Notes: generated by a model not told the origin, from the letters alone. 64,000 nt of DNA from Pseudomonas sp. CBZ-4 (GCF_000346755.1 NZ_ANNV01000164.1:124001-188000); one strand, 5' to 3'; counted from the first letter of the stretch, positions 16,425-25,742 are shown. Numbers and translations: made by a program.

Positions 16425-17849
16425 ATGGTTTTCTCGTCCAATGTGTTCCTGTTTCTGTTCTTGCCGATCTTCCTCGGCTTGTACTACTTGAGCGGGCAAC
16501 GCTATCGCAACCTGCTGCTGCTGATTGCCAGCTATGTGTTCTACGCCTGGTGGCGAGTGGACTTCCTGGCGCTGTTCGCCGCCGTCACGCTGTGGAACTA
16601 CTGGATCGGCCTCAAGGTCGGTGCAGCAGGCGTACGCACCAAGCCGGCCCAGCGCTGGCTGCTGCTCGGCGTGGCCGTCGACCTGTGCATCCTCGGCTAC
16701 TTCAAGTACGCCAACTTCGGCGTCGACAGCATCAACCTGATGATGAAGTCGGCGGGCCTGGAGCCGTTTATCCTCACCCACGTGCTGTTGCCGATCGGGA
16801 TCTCGTTCTACATCTTCGAGTCCATCAGCTACATCATCGACGTGTATCGCGGCGACACCCCGGCCACACGCAACCTCATCGACTTTGCGGCGTTCGTGGC
16901 GATCTTCCCGCACCTGATTGCCGGCCCGGTCCTGCGCTTTCGCGACCTGGCCGACCAGTTCAACAACCGCACCCACACCCTCGACAAGTTCTCCGAGGGC
17001 TGCACGCGGTTCATGCAGGGTTTCATCAAGAAGGTCTTCATTGCCGACACCCTCGCGGTGGTGGCCGACCATTGCTTCGCCCTGCAAAACCCGACCACGG
17101 GCGATGCCTGGCTCGGCGCGCTGGCCTACACCGCACAGCTGTACTTCGACTTCTCCGGCTACAGCGACATGGCCATCGGCCTGGGCCTGATGATGGGTTT
17201 CCGCTTCATGGAAAACTTCAAGCAGCCGTACATCAGCCAGTCGATCACCGAGTTCTGGCGGCGCTGGCACATCAGCCTGTCCACCTGGCTGCGTGACTAC
17301 CTGTACATCACGTTGGGCGGCAACCGTAAAGGCACGCTGACCACCTACCGCAACCTGTTCCTGACCATGCTTCTCGGTGGCCTGTGGCACGGCGCGAACA
17401 TCACCTACATCCTCTGGGGTGCCTGGCACGGCATGTGGCTGGCGATTGAAAAAGCCATCGGCCTGAACACCTCGCCGCGCAGCTTCAACCCGGTGCGTTG
17501 GGCGTTCACCTTCCTGCTGGTGGTGGTCGGCTGGGTGATCTTCCGTGCCGAGAACCTGCACGTCGCCGGCCGCATGTATGGCGCGATGTTCAGCTTCAAC
17601 GAGTGGTCGCTGTCGGAACTCAACCGCGCCAGCCTCACCGGCCTGCAAGTGGCGACCCTGGTGGTGGCGTACGCAACCCTGGCGTTCTTCGGCCTGCGGG
17701 ACTTCTACCGCGACCATCCGGCCACGCCGAACCCGGCGCGCACCGTTCCGGGCTACGCCATGCGGGCCTGTGTGCTGCTGCTGTTCGCGGCGTCGATCCT
17801 GAAACTGTCGGCGCAGAGTTTCTCGCCGTTCCTTTACTTCCAATTCTGA
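16425..17849 (+). CDS. algI: MBOAT-family alginate O-acetylation protein
   Basis: AlgI is the inner-membrane acyltransferase that passes acetyl groups across the membrane for AlgJ and AlgX. It begins MVFSSNVFLFLFLPIFLGLY with many membrane segments. The MBOAT signature ends with GGLWHGAN, placing the catalytic His at residue 322 as in P. aeruginosa, and a second His in GAWHGMW. The ATG at 16425 has GGAGAG at 16413-16418. At 474 residues it is somewhat shorter than the P. aeruginosa protein, mainly at the C-terminus. Confidence 0.95.
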   Translation: MVFSSNVFLFLFLPIFLGLYYLSGQRYRNLLLLIASYVFYAWWRVDFLALFAAVTLWNYWIGLKVGAAGVRTKPAQRWLLLGVAVDLCILGYFKYANFGVDSINLMMKSAGLEPFILTHVLLPIGISFYIFESISYIIDVYRGDTPATRNLIDFAAFVAIFPHLIAGPVLRFRDLADQFNNRTHTLDKFSEGCTRFMQGFIKKVFIADTLAVVADHCFALQNPTTGDAWLGALAYTAQLYFDFSGYSDMAIGLGLMMGFRFMENFKQPYISQSITEFWRRWHISLSTWLRDYLYITLGGNRKGTLTTYRNLFLTMLLGGLWHGANITYILWGAWHGMWLAIEKAIGLNTSPRSFNPVRWAFTFLLVVVGWVIFRAENLHVAGRMYGAMFSFNEWSLSELNRASLTGLQVATLVVAYATLAFFGLRDFYRDHPATPNPARTVPGYAMRACVLLLFAASILKLSAQSFSPFLYFQF

Positions 17850-17859
17850 GGGAGCCGAC

Positions 17860-19029
17860 ATGACCCGTTCATTCCGCGTGCTCTATATCGCCCTGTTCCT
17901 GGCCATGCTGTTGCTGCTGGGGCTGTGGTCGACCCGCAGTTTCCTGGGCTTCAGCACCAACGCCGACGCGACGGTGCTTAACGGTCGCTGGACCAAGGCC
18001 GTCGAGACCCACTACGACGACGAGTTCCCGATCAAGCGCATCGGCACCAACCTCTGGGCGGCGCTGGACTACAAGCTGTTCAACGAAGGCCGCCCCGGCG
18101 TGGTGCTGGGCCGCGATCACTGGTTGTACAGCGACGAAGAGTTCAACCCCATCGTCAACGAAGACCAGAACCTGCAAGGCAACTACGCGCTGGTCGAAGG
18201 CGTGCGCCAGAAGCTCAAGGCCCAAGGCATCCAGTTGGTCATGGCCATCGTGCCGGCCAAGGTGCGCCTGTACCCGGAACATGTCGGTGACGTGAAGCCG
18301 GCGAGCATCCACGCCAACCTGTACCAGGACTTCCACGCCCGCGTCGCCGCCGACAAGATCCCGGCACCCGACCTGCTCGGCCCGCTGCAACAGGCCAAGC
18401 TGGCCGGCAAGCAAGTGTTCCTGCGCACCGACACCCACTGGACGCCGGACGGTGCCGAGATCGCGGCCAAGCAGTTGGCCAAGGGCATTGCCGAGAAAAC
18501 CCCGCTAAGCGGCGAGCCGCAGCGCTTTGTCACCGAGGCCGAGAACACCGCACCGCATAAAGGCGACCTGCGTCTGTTCCTGCCCCTGGACCCGCTGTTC
18601 GAAAACCTGATGCCCCCCAAAGAACCGCTGGAAAAACGCGTCACCCACCTGGCCGAAACCGGTGGCGACGACGCGCTGTTCAGCAACAGCGAAACCCCGG
18701 TGGCGCTGGTCGGTACCAGCTACAGCGCCAACCCCAACTGGAACTTCGTCGGTGCACTCAAGCAAGCCCTGCACAGCGACGTCATCAACTATTCGGAAGA
18801 CGGCCACGGCCCGATCCTGCCGATGCTCAGCTACCTGAAAAGCGACGACTTCAAGAACAACCCACCGCAAGTGCTGATCTGGGAATTTCCTGAACGTTAT
18901 CTGCCTGTGAACAACGAAATCGGTGATGCCGACCCGTCGTGGGTTGCGCAGCTTAAACAAGCCGGTTCGCGCCAACAGAACATGGCTTTGAACACTAAAT
19001 CCGAGACGCCCGACCGGGCGCAAAACTGA
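17860..19029 (+). CDS. algJ: Alginate O-acetylation protein AlgJ (SGNH-like)
   Basis: This 389-residue periplasmic protein is held by an uncleaved N-terminal signal anchor (about residues 6-25). It is a relative of the AlgX catalytic domain: GRDHWLYSDEEF, then TDTHWTPDGA (Asp191, His193) and VGTSYSAN with the nucleophile Ser near 287. It accepts acetyl groups from AlgI. GAGGGAG lies just before the start, 10 bases after the algI stop. Confidence 0.95.
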   Translation: MTRSFRVLYIALFLAMLLLLGLWSTRSFLGFSTNADATVLNGRWTKAVETHYDDEFPIKRIGTNLWAALDYKLFNEGRPGVVLGRDHWLYSDEEFNPIVNEDQNLQGNYALVEGVRQKLKAQGIQLVMAIVPAKVRLYPEHVGDVKPASIHANLYQDFHARVAADKIPAPDLLGPLQQAKLAGKQVFLRTDTHWTPDGAEIAAKQLAKGIAEKTPLSGEPQRFVTEAENTAPHKGDLRLFLPLDPLFENLMPPKEPLEKRVTHLAETGGDDALFSNSETPVALVGTSYSANPNWNFVGALKQALHSDVINYSEDGHGPILPMLSYLKSDDFKNNPPQVLIWEFPERYLPVNNEIGDADPSWVAQLKQAGSRQQNMALNTKSETPDRAQN

Positions 19030-19045
19030 AAGAGAGGTAACTCAC

Positions 19046-19699
19046 ATGACTTTCACTACAACTCCTCGTCGTCTCGCTAAAACCCTGGCGCTCGCCGCCG
19101 GCCTGAGCGTGGTTTCCCTGTCGGCCTTGGCCGGTGATGCGGCCTTGTACGGCCCTGTCGCGCCAAAAGGTTCCAGCTTCGTGCGGGTCTACAACGCCTC
19201 GAACCAGGAAGTCAGCGCGACGGTTGGCAGCACCAACCTGAGCGAAGTCGCGCCGCTGGCCAGCAGCGACTTCAGCTTCATGCCGGGCGGTGACTACAGC
19301 GCCAAGATCGGCAGCCAGACCGTGCCGGTCAAACTCGCGTCCGACCACTACTACACCCTGGTCAACAGCGGCAGCGGCCAGCCACAACTGATCGAAGAGC
19401 CGCCGTTCAAGAACAAGCAGAAATCCCTGGTGCGTGTGCAAAACCTGAGTGACAAGGCCCTGACCTTGAAGACCGCCGATGGCAAGACCGATGTGGTCAA
19501 GTCGGTGGCTGCCAAGGGCCGTGGCGAGCGTGAAATCAACCCGGTGAAAGTGAGCCTGGCGTTGTATGACGGTGACAAGAAAGTCGGTGATGTGAAGCCG
19601 GTTGCACTTGAGCGCGGAGAAGCAGCAGTGCTTTACGTCACCGGTTCTGGGTCGAGCATCTCGCCAGTCTGGGTGAAACGCCCGGTATCGACCCGCTAA
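19046..19699 (+). CDS. algF: Alginate O-acetylation protein AlgF
   Basis: AlgF is a periplasmic protein of 217 residues required for alginate acetylation. A signal peptide ends near SLSALA before GDAALYGPVAPKGSSFVRVY. The rest is made of two beta-rich repeats (FVRVYNASNQEVSATVG and LVRVQNLSDKALTLKT), which suggests two similar domains. AGAGAGG precedes the ATG. A REP-like remnant within a perfect inverted repeat separates it from algA. Confidence 0.94.
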   Translation: MTFTTTPRRLAKTLALAAGLSVVSLSALAGDAALYGPVAPKGSSFVRVYNASNQEVSATVGSTNLSEVAPLASSDFSFMPGGDYSAKIGSQTVPVKLASDHYYTLVNSGSGQPQLIEEPPFKNKQKSLVRVQNLSDKALTLKTADGKTDVVKSVAAKGRGEREINPVKVSLALYDGDKKVGDVKPVALERGEAAVLYVTGSGSSISPVWVKRPVSTR

Positions 19700-19706
19700 T
19701 CAATTT

Positions 19707-19759
19707 TTCGAACTGACCTCAAGCCCGGCTCCCACAGGGACCGAGCAGGTCAGTTCGAA
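19707..19759 (+). repeat. Perfect 13 bp inverted repeat around a REP remnant, algF-algA gap
   Basis: Arms TTCGAACTGACCT (19707-19719) and AGGTCAGTTCGAA (19747-19759) match perfectly across a 27-base loop. The loop holds CCCGGCTCCCACAGG, the inner half of a GTGGGAGC-type REP. It could act as an RNA processing or stability element between the acetylation genes and algA. Confidence 0.7.
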
Positions 19760-19829
19760 CCGAGACAAAAACAAGAGTGAAACGACAAACCTTCGTAGCT
19801 CTGACCCAAATTGATTCAAGGAGAAACAC

Positions 19830-21281
19830 ATGATCCCAGTAATCCTTTCCGGTGGTAGCGGCTCACGTCTTTGGCCGCTTTCCCGCAAACAGTTTCCTAA
19901 ACAATTCCTGGCCCTGACCGGCGAGCACACGCTGTTCCAGCAAACCCTGGAGCGCCTGGTGTTCGAAGGCATGGACTCGCCGATTGTGGTCTGCAACAAG
20001 GACCACCGCTTCATCGTCAACGAACAACTGAGCAACCGCAAACTCGACTGCCAGCGCATCCTGATGGAACCGTTCGGCCGCAACACCGCGCCGGCCGTGG
20101 CCCTGACCGCGATGATGCTGGTCAACGAAGGCCGCGATGAGCTGATGCTGGTGCTGCCCGCCGACCACGTGATCGACGACCAGAAAGCCCTGCAACGCGC
20201 GCTGGCCCTGGCCACCGTGGCCGCCGAGCGCGGTGAGATGGTGCTGTTCGGCGTGCCGGCGACCCGTCCGGAAACCGGCTATGGCTATATCAAGTCCACC
20301 GCTGACTCCCTGTTGCCCGAGGGTGTGAGCCGCGTCGAGCAGTTCGTCGAAAAACCGAACGAAAAACGCGCCGTCGAGTTCGTCAAAAGCGGCGGTTATT
20401 TCTGGAACAGCGGCATGTTCCTGTTCCGCGCCAGCCGCTTCCTCGAAGAGCTGAAAAAGCACGACCCGGACATCTACGACACTTGCCTGCTGACCCTTGA
20501 ACGCAGCGAGCAGGACGCCGACACCGTGTCCTTCGACGAAGCCACCTTCGCCTGCTGCCCGGACAACTCCATCGACTACGCCGTAATGGAAAAAACCCAG
20601 CGCGCCTGCGTGGTACCGCTGAGCGCCGGTTGGAGCGACGTGGGTTGCTGGGCCTCGCTGTGGGCGGTCAACGATAAAGACGCCAACGGCAACGTGACCA
20701 AGGGCGACGTGGTGATCCAGGACAGCAAGAACTGCATGATCCACGGCAACGGCAAGCTGGTGTCGGTGATCGGCCTGGAAAACATCGTGGTGGTGGAAAC
20801 CAAGGATGCGATGATGATTGCCCACAAGGACAAGGTCCAGGGCGTCAAGCAGATGGTCAATACCCTCAACGAACAGGGGCGCAGCGAGACCCAGAACCAC
20901 TGCGAAGTCTATCGTCCGTGGGGCTCCTACGACTCGGTGGACATGGGCGGGCGGTTCCAGGTCAAGCACATCTCGGTCAAGCCGGGCGCGTGCCTGTCGC
21001 TGCAAATGCACCACCACCGGGCCGAGCACTGGATCGTGGTCAGCGGCACGGCCGAAGTGACCTGCGACGAGAACGTGTTCCTGCTGTGCGAGAACCAGTC
21101 GACCTACATCCCGATTGCCTCGGTGCACCGCCTGCGCAACCCGGGCAAGATCCCGTTGGAGATCATCGAAGTGCAATCGGGCAGCTACCTGGGCGAGGAC
21201 GATATCGAGCGCTTTGAGGATATCTACGGGCGTTCGACGCCGGTGGAGCGTGGCGTGTCGGTGAAAACCATCGCGCAGTAA
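19830..21281 (+). CDS. algA: Mannose-6-phosphate isomerase / GDP-mannose pyrophosphorylase
   Basis: This bifunctional cytoplasmic enzyme makes mannose-6-phosphate and later GDP-mannose, the substrate for AlgD. The N-terminal nucleotidyltransferase starts with the signature GGSGSRLWPLSRKQFPKQF and has the sugar-phosphate motif FVEKP. The C-terminal isomerase cupin shows QMHHHRAEHW, the metal-binding box of type II phosphomannose isomerases. The 483-residue length is typical. AAGGAG is 7 bases before the ATG. It is the last gene of the operon and is followed by a terminator. Confidence 0.96.
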   Translation: MIPVILSGGSGSRLWPLSRKQFPKQFLALTGEHTLFQQTLERLVFEGMDSPIVVCNKDHRFIVNEQLSNRKLDCQRILMEPFGRNTAPAVALTAMMLVNEGRDELMLVLPADHVIDDQKALQRALALATVAAERGEMVLFGVPATRPETGYGYIKSTADSLLPEGVSRVEQFVEKPNEKRAVEFVKSGGYFWNSGMFLFRASRFLEELKKHDPDIYDTCLLTLERSEQDADTVSFDEATFACCPDNSIDYAVMEKTQRACVVPLSAGWSDVGCWASLWAVNDKDANGNVTKGDVVIQDSKNCMIHGNGKLVSVIGLENIVVVETKDAMMIAHKDKVQGVKQMVNTLNEQGRSETQNHCEVYRPWGSYDSVDMGGRFQVKHISVKPGACLSLQMHHHRAEHWIVVSGTAEVTCDENVFLLCENQSTYIPIASVHRLRNPGKIPLEIIEVQSGSYLGEDDIERFEDIYGRSTPVERGVSVKTIAQ

Positions 21282-21292
21282 TACCGCCGTAC

Positions 21293-21357
21293 AAAAAGCC
21301 CTCGCCCAGCCCATTGCGTCCCCTATCCGCAGTGGGTTGGGTGGGGGCTTTTTCTTT
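21293..21357 (+). terminator. Rho-independent terminator of the alginate operon
   Basis: A long stem pairs AAAAAGCCCTCGCCCAGCCC with GGGTTGGGTGGGGGCTTTTT, with a few mismatches, and ends in a T tract. It starts 12 bases after the algA stop. Confidence 0.85.
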
Positions 21358-21382
21358 GGGCGTTGTGGTGATGCCAAAGGCC

Positions 21383-21470
21383 TCATCGCAGGCAAGCCAG
21401 CTCCCACAGTCAACCGCGTACATCCTTTGGAATGCAGTCGAATGTGGGAGCTGGCTTGCCTGCGATGGCG
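21383..21470. repeat. REP pair 4, outward-facing
   Basis: Here the two REPs are in the order GGCAAGCCAGCTCCCACA then TGTGGGAGCTGGCTTGCC, the reverse of most pairs in this window. It lies between the alginate terminator and the next gene. Confidence 0.88.
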
Positions 21471-21555
21471 CCCGCCCAAGCAACACTTGTCTCAAGCCGC
21501 CCAATCCCACCTACGCTTAAGTTAGGATGCTCGTTCCCTATTCGAGGTGGTCTCC

Positions 21556-22020
21556 ATGTTCTTCGGCGTTCTCCTGATCATCACCTGGCTGATCCTGCTG
21601 CTGCGCTACCCCGCCAAGGCCTTGCCGGTGTCCCTTGCCGCCGCCGTGGGCCTGGGTTTCGTCGCCATCTGGGTCGTCTGGCTGGACAACCGCGAAGCCT
21701 CGCAACTGGCACGCCTGGAGCTGCGCATCACCTACGCGCCCGAGGAATGCCCGGCCGACCGCCCACTGAAACTGATCCTCAACAACGGCAACGACGTGCC
21801 CCTCACCGAACTGCGCTGGCGCGTCGCCGCCTATGCGCCAGGCGACACCGTCAACCTGGCCGACAACGTCTACGCCGCCCCCCGCTACCGCGGCCCCGGC
21901 GAGTTGCAGGCCGGCGCGACCTGGGACGATTGCCTGCCCGCCCCACCGCTGCGCCCCGGTTATCGCCCGCAAACCCTGGAATTTCGTGCCGAGCACCTGC
22001 AAGGCAGTTTCTCGGACTGA
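21556..22020 (+). CDS. Small membrane protein of unknown function
   Basis: From MFFGVLLIITWLILLLRYP the protein has 154 residues. Two membrane segments (about 1-18 and 25-45) are followed by a soluble, probably periplasmic, domain. That domain reads ELRITYAPEECPADRPLKLI and LRWRVAAYAPGDTVNLADN, with two Cys (PEEC, WDDC). GAGG at 21544-21547 supports this ATG over a GTG at 21547. Relatives in Pseudomonas are sometimes called multidrug transporters, but I see no transporter motif. It converges on the RHS/TccC-like gene with 4 bases between the stops. Confidence 0.65.
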   Translation: MFFGVLLIITWLILLLRYPAKALPVSLAAAVGLGFVAIWVVWLDNREASQLARLELRITYAPEECPADRPLKLILNNGNDVPLTELRWRVAAYAPGDTVNLADNVYAAPRYRGPGELQAGATWDDCLPAPPLRPGYRPQTLEFRAEHLQGSFSD

Positions 22021-22024
22021 TCAC

Positions 22025-24667
22025 TCACCTAGATGCTGAGAAGGAAAGGCGTTTCAAAGCGACTAACTTCGGTCGTTCATTTGTACGTGACCGGGTTTTG
22101 AAAACCTTGGCCGTTGGATCTGTCTTCATCAACTCCAAACGCTGTTGTGCATTGATAACACTCGCTTGAAAGACTTCCAGAATACCTTCCGGTGGCACAT
22201 AAGATTCGGTAACCACTTCTTGTGAGCTTTTGGCGGAATTCCTGACCATTTGCTCTGTTTTTTCAATCGACTTCGCATTGATTGACGCCCGATGCTCATC
22301 CAGCAAAGCGTTCCATCCCGCGTCAGTGGTTAAGTCAAACGAGACGGCGTTCTTTGGCTTAGAGAACTTCACCACTTTCAACTCTTTCTCCGCCGCCCAT
22401 ACGCCGGCCACCTTGATTGAACGCGAAGCTGAAATCCATCTGGACTTGACCTTGCTGCTGGAGCCTTTATGGACATGGTCATATGCGCTGGTAAAACGGT
22501 CATGCCCGATAGGGGGACGAAGCCCACGGGTTTCCAGCTTTGTCTCATCAGCTCTCAAAGCCCGATAGAGGACGTTGGGGTCTTCACTTTCCGACTCACC
22601 TTCGGACTCTGGGTCCCTAGCCCTGACTCTTGGAGACGTCACTCTCGGTTTGGGCGCCTCTTGAACATTATCGGTATACCTGAACTGTTTGCTGCTCGAA
22701 GGCCCGAGCAGAGTGCTTTCGTACTTACGTTTTCCAACAAGCCCATCATCATCAACCAAGTTCGTCGGATTATTCCTGACCATGGCATAGAGATTGGGGC
22801 CATCAATCATCAATCCTGGGTCCGGGCTCAACCAGCGCTGCAACCACGGTATGAAATACCGGTGCCCATGGTAATAGAGCCCCGACGCATCCCGTTCCTT
22901 GCCCGAATACCCCAACGTACGATAGCTCTCTTCACTCGACTCCCCTCGTGCCCAAAACGCCGTGCTGCCAAACGGGTGATAGTTTTCCCAGCAGACCACC
23001 CTCCCCAGGCCGTCCATCTCCAACGACCATGAACCCAGGTGATCTTCCAGGTTGTAGCGGTACTGATTATTCGCCATACCCTTTGGCGGTGGTGTTTCCC
23101 AATGCAGCACCTGCACCTCACCGATGCTGATGACATGCAGCACATGACCATCGACATTGCGGATCTCCAGCCCAGGCAAATAGCGTGTTTCGCTCATCAC
23201 CGCGCGCACGTTGGTATGCGCGGTGCGAATCTTGCGCTGGCGCATACCGTCGGCTCCATAGAGGTAGCGCTCAGTGTCGTCGAGCGCTGCCTTACGCTCC
23301 ACGGACCGGGTCTGAGCCAATTGATTGCGTGGATTCCAAGAGAGAGCCCCGCCCATTCGCAGTTGCAACAGATTGCCATTGGCGTCAAACGCCGCAGCAA
23401 TGTCAGCCTCGGTCGGCGGTACATCACCCTCAGGTAAACAGCGATTGCTGTATTGGGCCACCCTCAACACCCGCCCGTGGCTCTGTGGGCCGTGATGAAT
23501 CAGTTCAAGCAAATTGCCGCCCAAATCATAACGATAGGTCTGGCGGAAGTTGGCAACCGCATGGGAATCGGCCCAGTGATTCGGCCCTTGGCGCGCACTG
23601 CCAGCTTCAAAGCCGCTGGCTTCGGACAGTTGATCTAAACTGTCGTAGGTGTATCGACTGATCGGGTCAATCTGCTGGTTGGCAAAAAACCGCACCGGCA
23701 GAGTCCTGTCTTTGATACTGACAATATTCCCCACCGGGTCGTAGTCAAATTGCAGATCCTGCAACGGCCTACTGCTGCCGCGACTGCTGTAAAGCGTTAG
23801 CAGGCGACCGTCTTGAGGGCCGTAATCAAGCTGGGTCACCACGCCGTTGCCCAAGGTCTTGCGCTCGATTCGCCCCTGCGCACTGTAGGTAATCGCGCTT
23901 GACAGAGTCTTGCGCACTGGAGACCCGTTGAGTTGCACCCATGTTTCAGACCGTTGGCCGTCAACGGTGTAGTGGGTACCTTGCTGATTGCCCGCCGTAT
24001 CGGTCTGTTGCAGCACCTCACCCAACGCATTGAGCAGCAACAACGTGCGTGCCCCGTCGCCAGGTTCGAGCAGGTCATCACGCTGATCCGGCGACGCTGG
24101 CCAGTTCGGCATGTCCAGTCTTTGCAGAAAATGCTGCACCTGATCCAGAACTGCGCCGCCCATGGAGTATTCACCGAAATGACGCGTGCCCGCAGGGTCG
24201 TCGTGACGGATGATCTGCCCGCACTGGTTATGGCCAGCAGAGAAGCCCCCATAGCTGAATCGCTCCGTGCACAGGTCTTGCTCGAACACTGCCAGGGGGC
24301 GCAGCAACAAATCAAACTGAACCTCGCGGTGCGTACCTCGGCCATCCCAGGCATGCACACCTAGTCCGGTCTCGCCAAACAGTTGGACACGTAGACCTGC
24401 ATCGACGCTTTGAGTACTTAAGATCTGCCCGCTCAGGGAGTAAACCGTCGCCAGATTGGGCGGTACTGTCGGGTTGGCTGTATGCAAGTCATGCAGACGG
24501 GGGTCCCATTGAGCAACCGCTCTACCTGCCACGTCATGAACGGTGCGATTGATGCAGGCGCGCACCGTCTCGCCGGCATCGGCCCGCCAATACGAAACCG
24601 TCCGCACTGGCAACGCTCTTGCGTCCAGCACGGAGAGTGTCGGCGTGTGCGCATGTAAGACGGGCAT
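22025..24667 (-). CDS. Orphan TccC-like RHS toxin with ART-like C-terminal domain
   Basis: The first 643 residues are a YD/RHS shell. The N-terminus (TPTLSVLDARALPVRTVSYW, later AQWDPRLHD) resembles TccC subunits of Tc toxins. The core then runs YDPVGNIVSIKDRT, YTYDSLDQLSEASG, a YSGKERDASGLYYHGHRYF box and NPTNLVDDDGLV, the RHS self-cleavage region. The 237-residue tail is variable. It has YRALRADE (Arg near 702), SRWISASRS (near 743-751) and QEVVTESYVPPEGI (Glu near 817), an R-S-E layout of ADP-ribosyltransferases. Photorhabdus TccC3 and TccC5 tails are such enzymes. No TcA or TcB gene and no immunity gene sit beside it. It is visibly less GC-rich than its neighbours. Confidence 0.8.
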   Translation of the reverse strand: MPVLHAHTPTLSVLDARALPVRTVSYWRADAGETVRACINRTVHDVAGRAVAQWDPRLHDLHTANPTVPPNLATVYSLSGQILSTQSVDAGLRVQLFGETGLGVHAWDGRGTHREVQFDLLLRPLAVFEQDLCTERFSYGGFSAGHNQCGQIIRHDDPAGTRHFGEYSMGGAVLDQVQHFLQRLDMPNWPASPDQRDDLLEPGDGARTLLLLNALGEVLQQTDTAGNQQGTHYTVDGQRSETWVQLNGSPVRKTLSSAITYSAQGRIERKTLGNGVVTQLDYGPQDGRLLTLYSSRGSSRPLQDLQFDYDPVGNIVSIKDRTLPVRFFANQQIDPISRYTYDSLDQLSEASGFEAGSARQGPNHWADSHAVANFRQTYRYDLGGNLLELIHHGPQSHGRVLRVAQYSNRCLPEGDVPPTEADIAAAFDANGNLLQLRMGGALSWNPRNQLAQTRSVERKAALDDTERYLYGADGMRQRKIRTAHTNVRAVMSETRYLPGLEIRNVDGHVLHVISIGEVQVLHWETPPPKGMANNQYRYNLEDHLGSWSLEMDGLGRVVCWENYHPFGSTAFWARGESSEESYRTLGYSGKERDASGLYYHGHRYFIPWLQRWLSPDPGLMIDGPNLYAMVRNNPTNLVDDDGLVGKRKYESTLLGPSSSKQFRYTDNVQEAPKPRVTSPRVRARDPESEGESESEDPNVLYRALRADETKLETRGLRPPIGHDRFTSAYDHVHKGSSSKVKSRWISASRSIKVAGVWAAEKELKVVKFSKPKNAVSFDLTTDAGWNALLDEHRASINAKSIEKTEQMVRNSAKSSQEVVTESYVPPEGILEVFQASVINAQQRLELMKTDPTAKVFKTRSRTNERPKLVALKRLSFSASR

Positions 24668-24929
24668 GGCATCTGCTCCCTTATGCTGCTTTTGTTAACT
24701 CAATTCAAGGACATGGGACTCACTTTTTTGGCGTTCACGTCCAATTCACCAAGGTTGTCCGGGTACGCCTGAGAAAACCTAAACCTATTTACGCGATAGT
24801 GAACCTGTGAACCTTGACAGGTTGGCGCCTGCTTCTTGCGAAATGCACGGCTTGGCCCTGGCTGTTTATATTTACAACGCTGCTGCTGTAGTGTGCCTAT
24901 CCACACCCACACCGCCCAAGGACTGAGCA

Positions 24930-25742
24930 ATGCCCAACGTACTCATCACCGGCTGCTCCAGCGGCATCGGCCGCGCCCTGGCTGACGCGTTCAAGGCCGC
25001 CGGCTACAGCGTGTGGGCCAGCGCCCGCCGCCCGGAGGATGTCGCTGCCCTAGCCGCCGCTGGCTTCAATGCGGTGGAGTTGGACGTCAACGACAGCGCC
25101 GCCCTGCAGCACCTGGCTGAACAGCTGGGCGAGCTGGATGTGCTGGTCAACAACGCCGGTTACGGCGCCATGGGCCCGTTGCTCGATGGCGGCACCGAGG
25201 CCATGCAGCGCCAGTTCGAGACCAATGTGTTTTCCATCGTCGGCGTGACCCAGGCGCTGTTCCCGGCCCTGCGCCGCAGCAAAGGCCTGGTGGTGAACAT
25301 CGGCAGTGTTTCTGGCGTATTGGTCACGCCATTTGCCGGTGCCTACTGCGCGTCGAAAGCCGCCGTGCATGCCCTGAGCGATGCCCTGCGCATGGAACTG
25401 GCACCGTTTGGCATTCGCGTGATGGAAGTACAGCCGGGGGCCATCGACACAAGCTTCGCGAAAAACGCCGGCGCCCAGGCCGAGCTGTTGATCAACGAAC
25501 AATCCCCCTGGTGGCCGCTGCGCGAAGGCATCCGCGCGCGCTCCCAGGCTTCACAAAACAACCCGACGCCGGCCAGCCGGTTTGCCGCGCAGGTGCTCAA
25601 GGGCGTGCAACAACCAACGCCACCGCGCCTGTTGCGCGCAGGGAATGGCAGCCGCGCGTTGCCGTTGATGGCGGCGTTGTTGCCCAAAGGTTTATTGGAG
25701 AGTGTCTTGAAGAAGCGCTTTGGCTTGGAACGGAGTTTGTAA
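24930..25742 (+). CDS. Short-chain dehydrogenase/reductase
   Basis: A 270-residue classical SDR. The cofactor motif is TGCSSGIG near residue 8, NAGYG follows at about 73-77, a Ser (VVNIGSVSG) near 130 and YCASK (Tyr and Lys of the catalytic set) near 147-151. The helix LRMELAPFGIRVMEVQPGAIDT is typical of the family. It carries no signal peptide and is cytoplasmic. Its stop shares one base with the ATG of the NTF2-like gene (TAATG), so they are translationally coupled. The substrate is not known. Confidence 0.9.
   Translation: MPNVLITGCSSGIGRALADAFKAAGYSVWASARRPEDVAALAAAGFNAVELDVNDSAALQHLAEQLGELDVLVNNAGYGAMGPLLDGGTEAMQRQFETNVFSIVGVTQALFPALRRSKGLVVNIGSVSGVLVTPFAGAYCASKAAVHALSDALRMELAPFGIRVMEVQPGAIDTSFAKNAGAQAELLINEQSPWWPLREGIRARSQASQNNPTPASRFAAQVLKGVQQPTPPRLLRAGNGSRALPLMAALLPKGLLESVLKKRFGLERSL

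Noticed and set aside
16314..17861. A 515-codon reverse frame opposite algI
   Set aside because: Shadow of algI; composition rich in Gln, His and Arg without pattern.
22020..22030. Immunity gene for the TccC-like toxin at its 3' end
   Set aside because: The next gene (21556-22020) is on the opposite strand, convergent, with a membrane-anchored domain. Immunity genes normally follow the toxin on the same strand, so I do not assign it that role.
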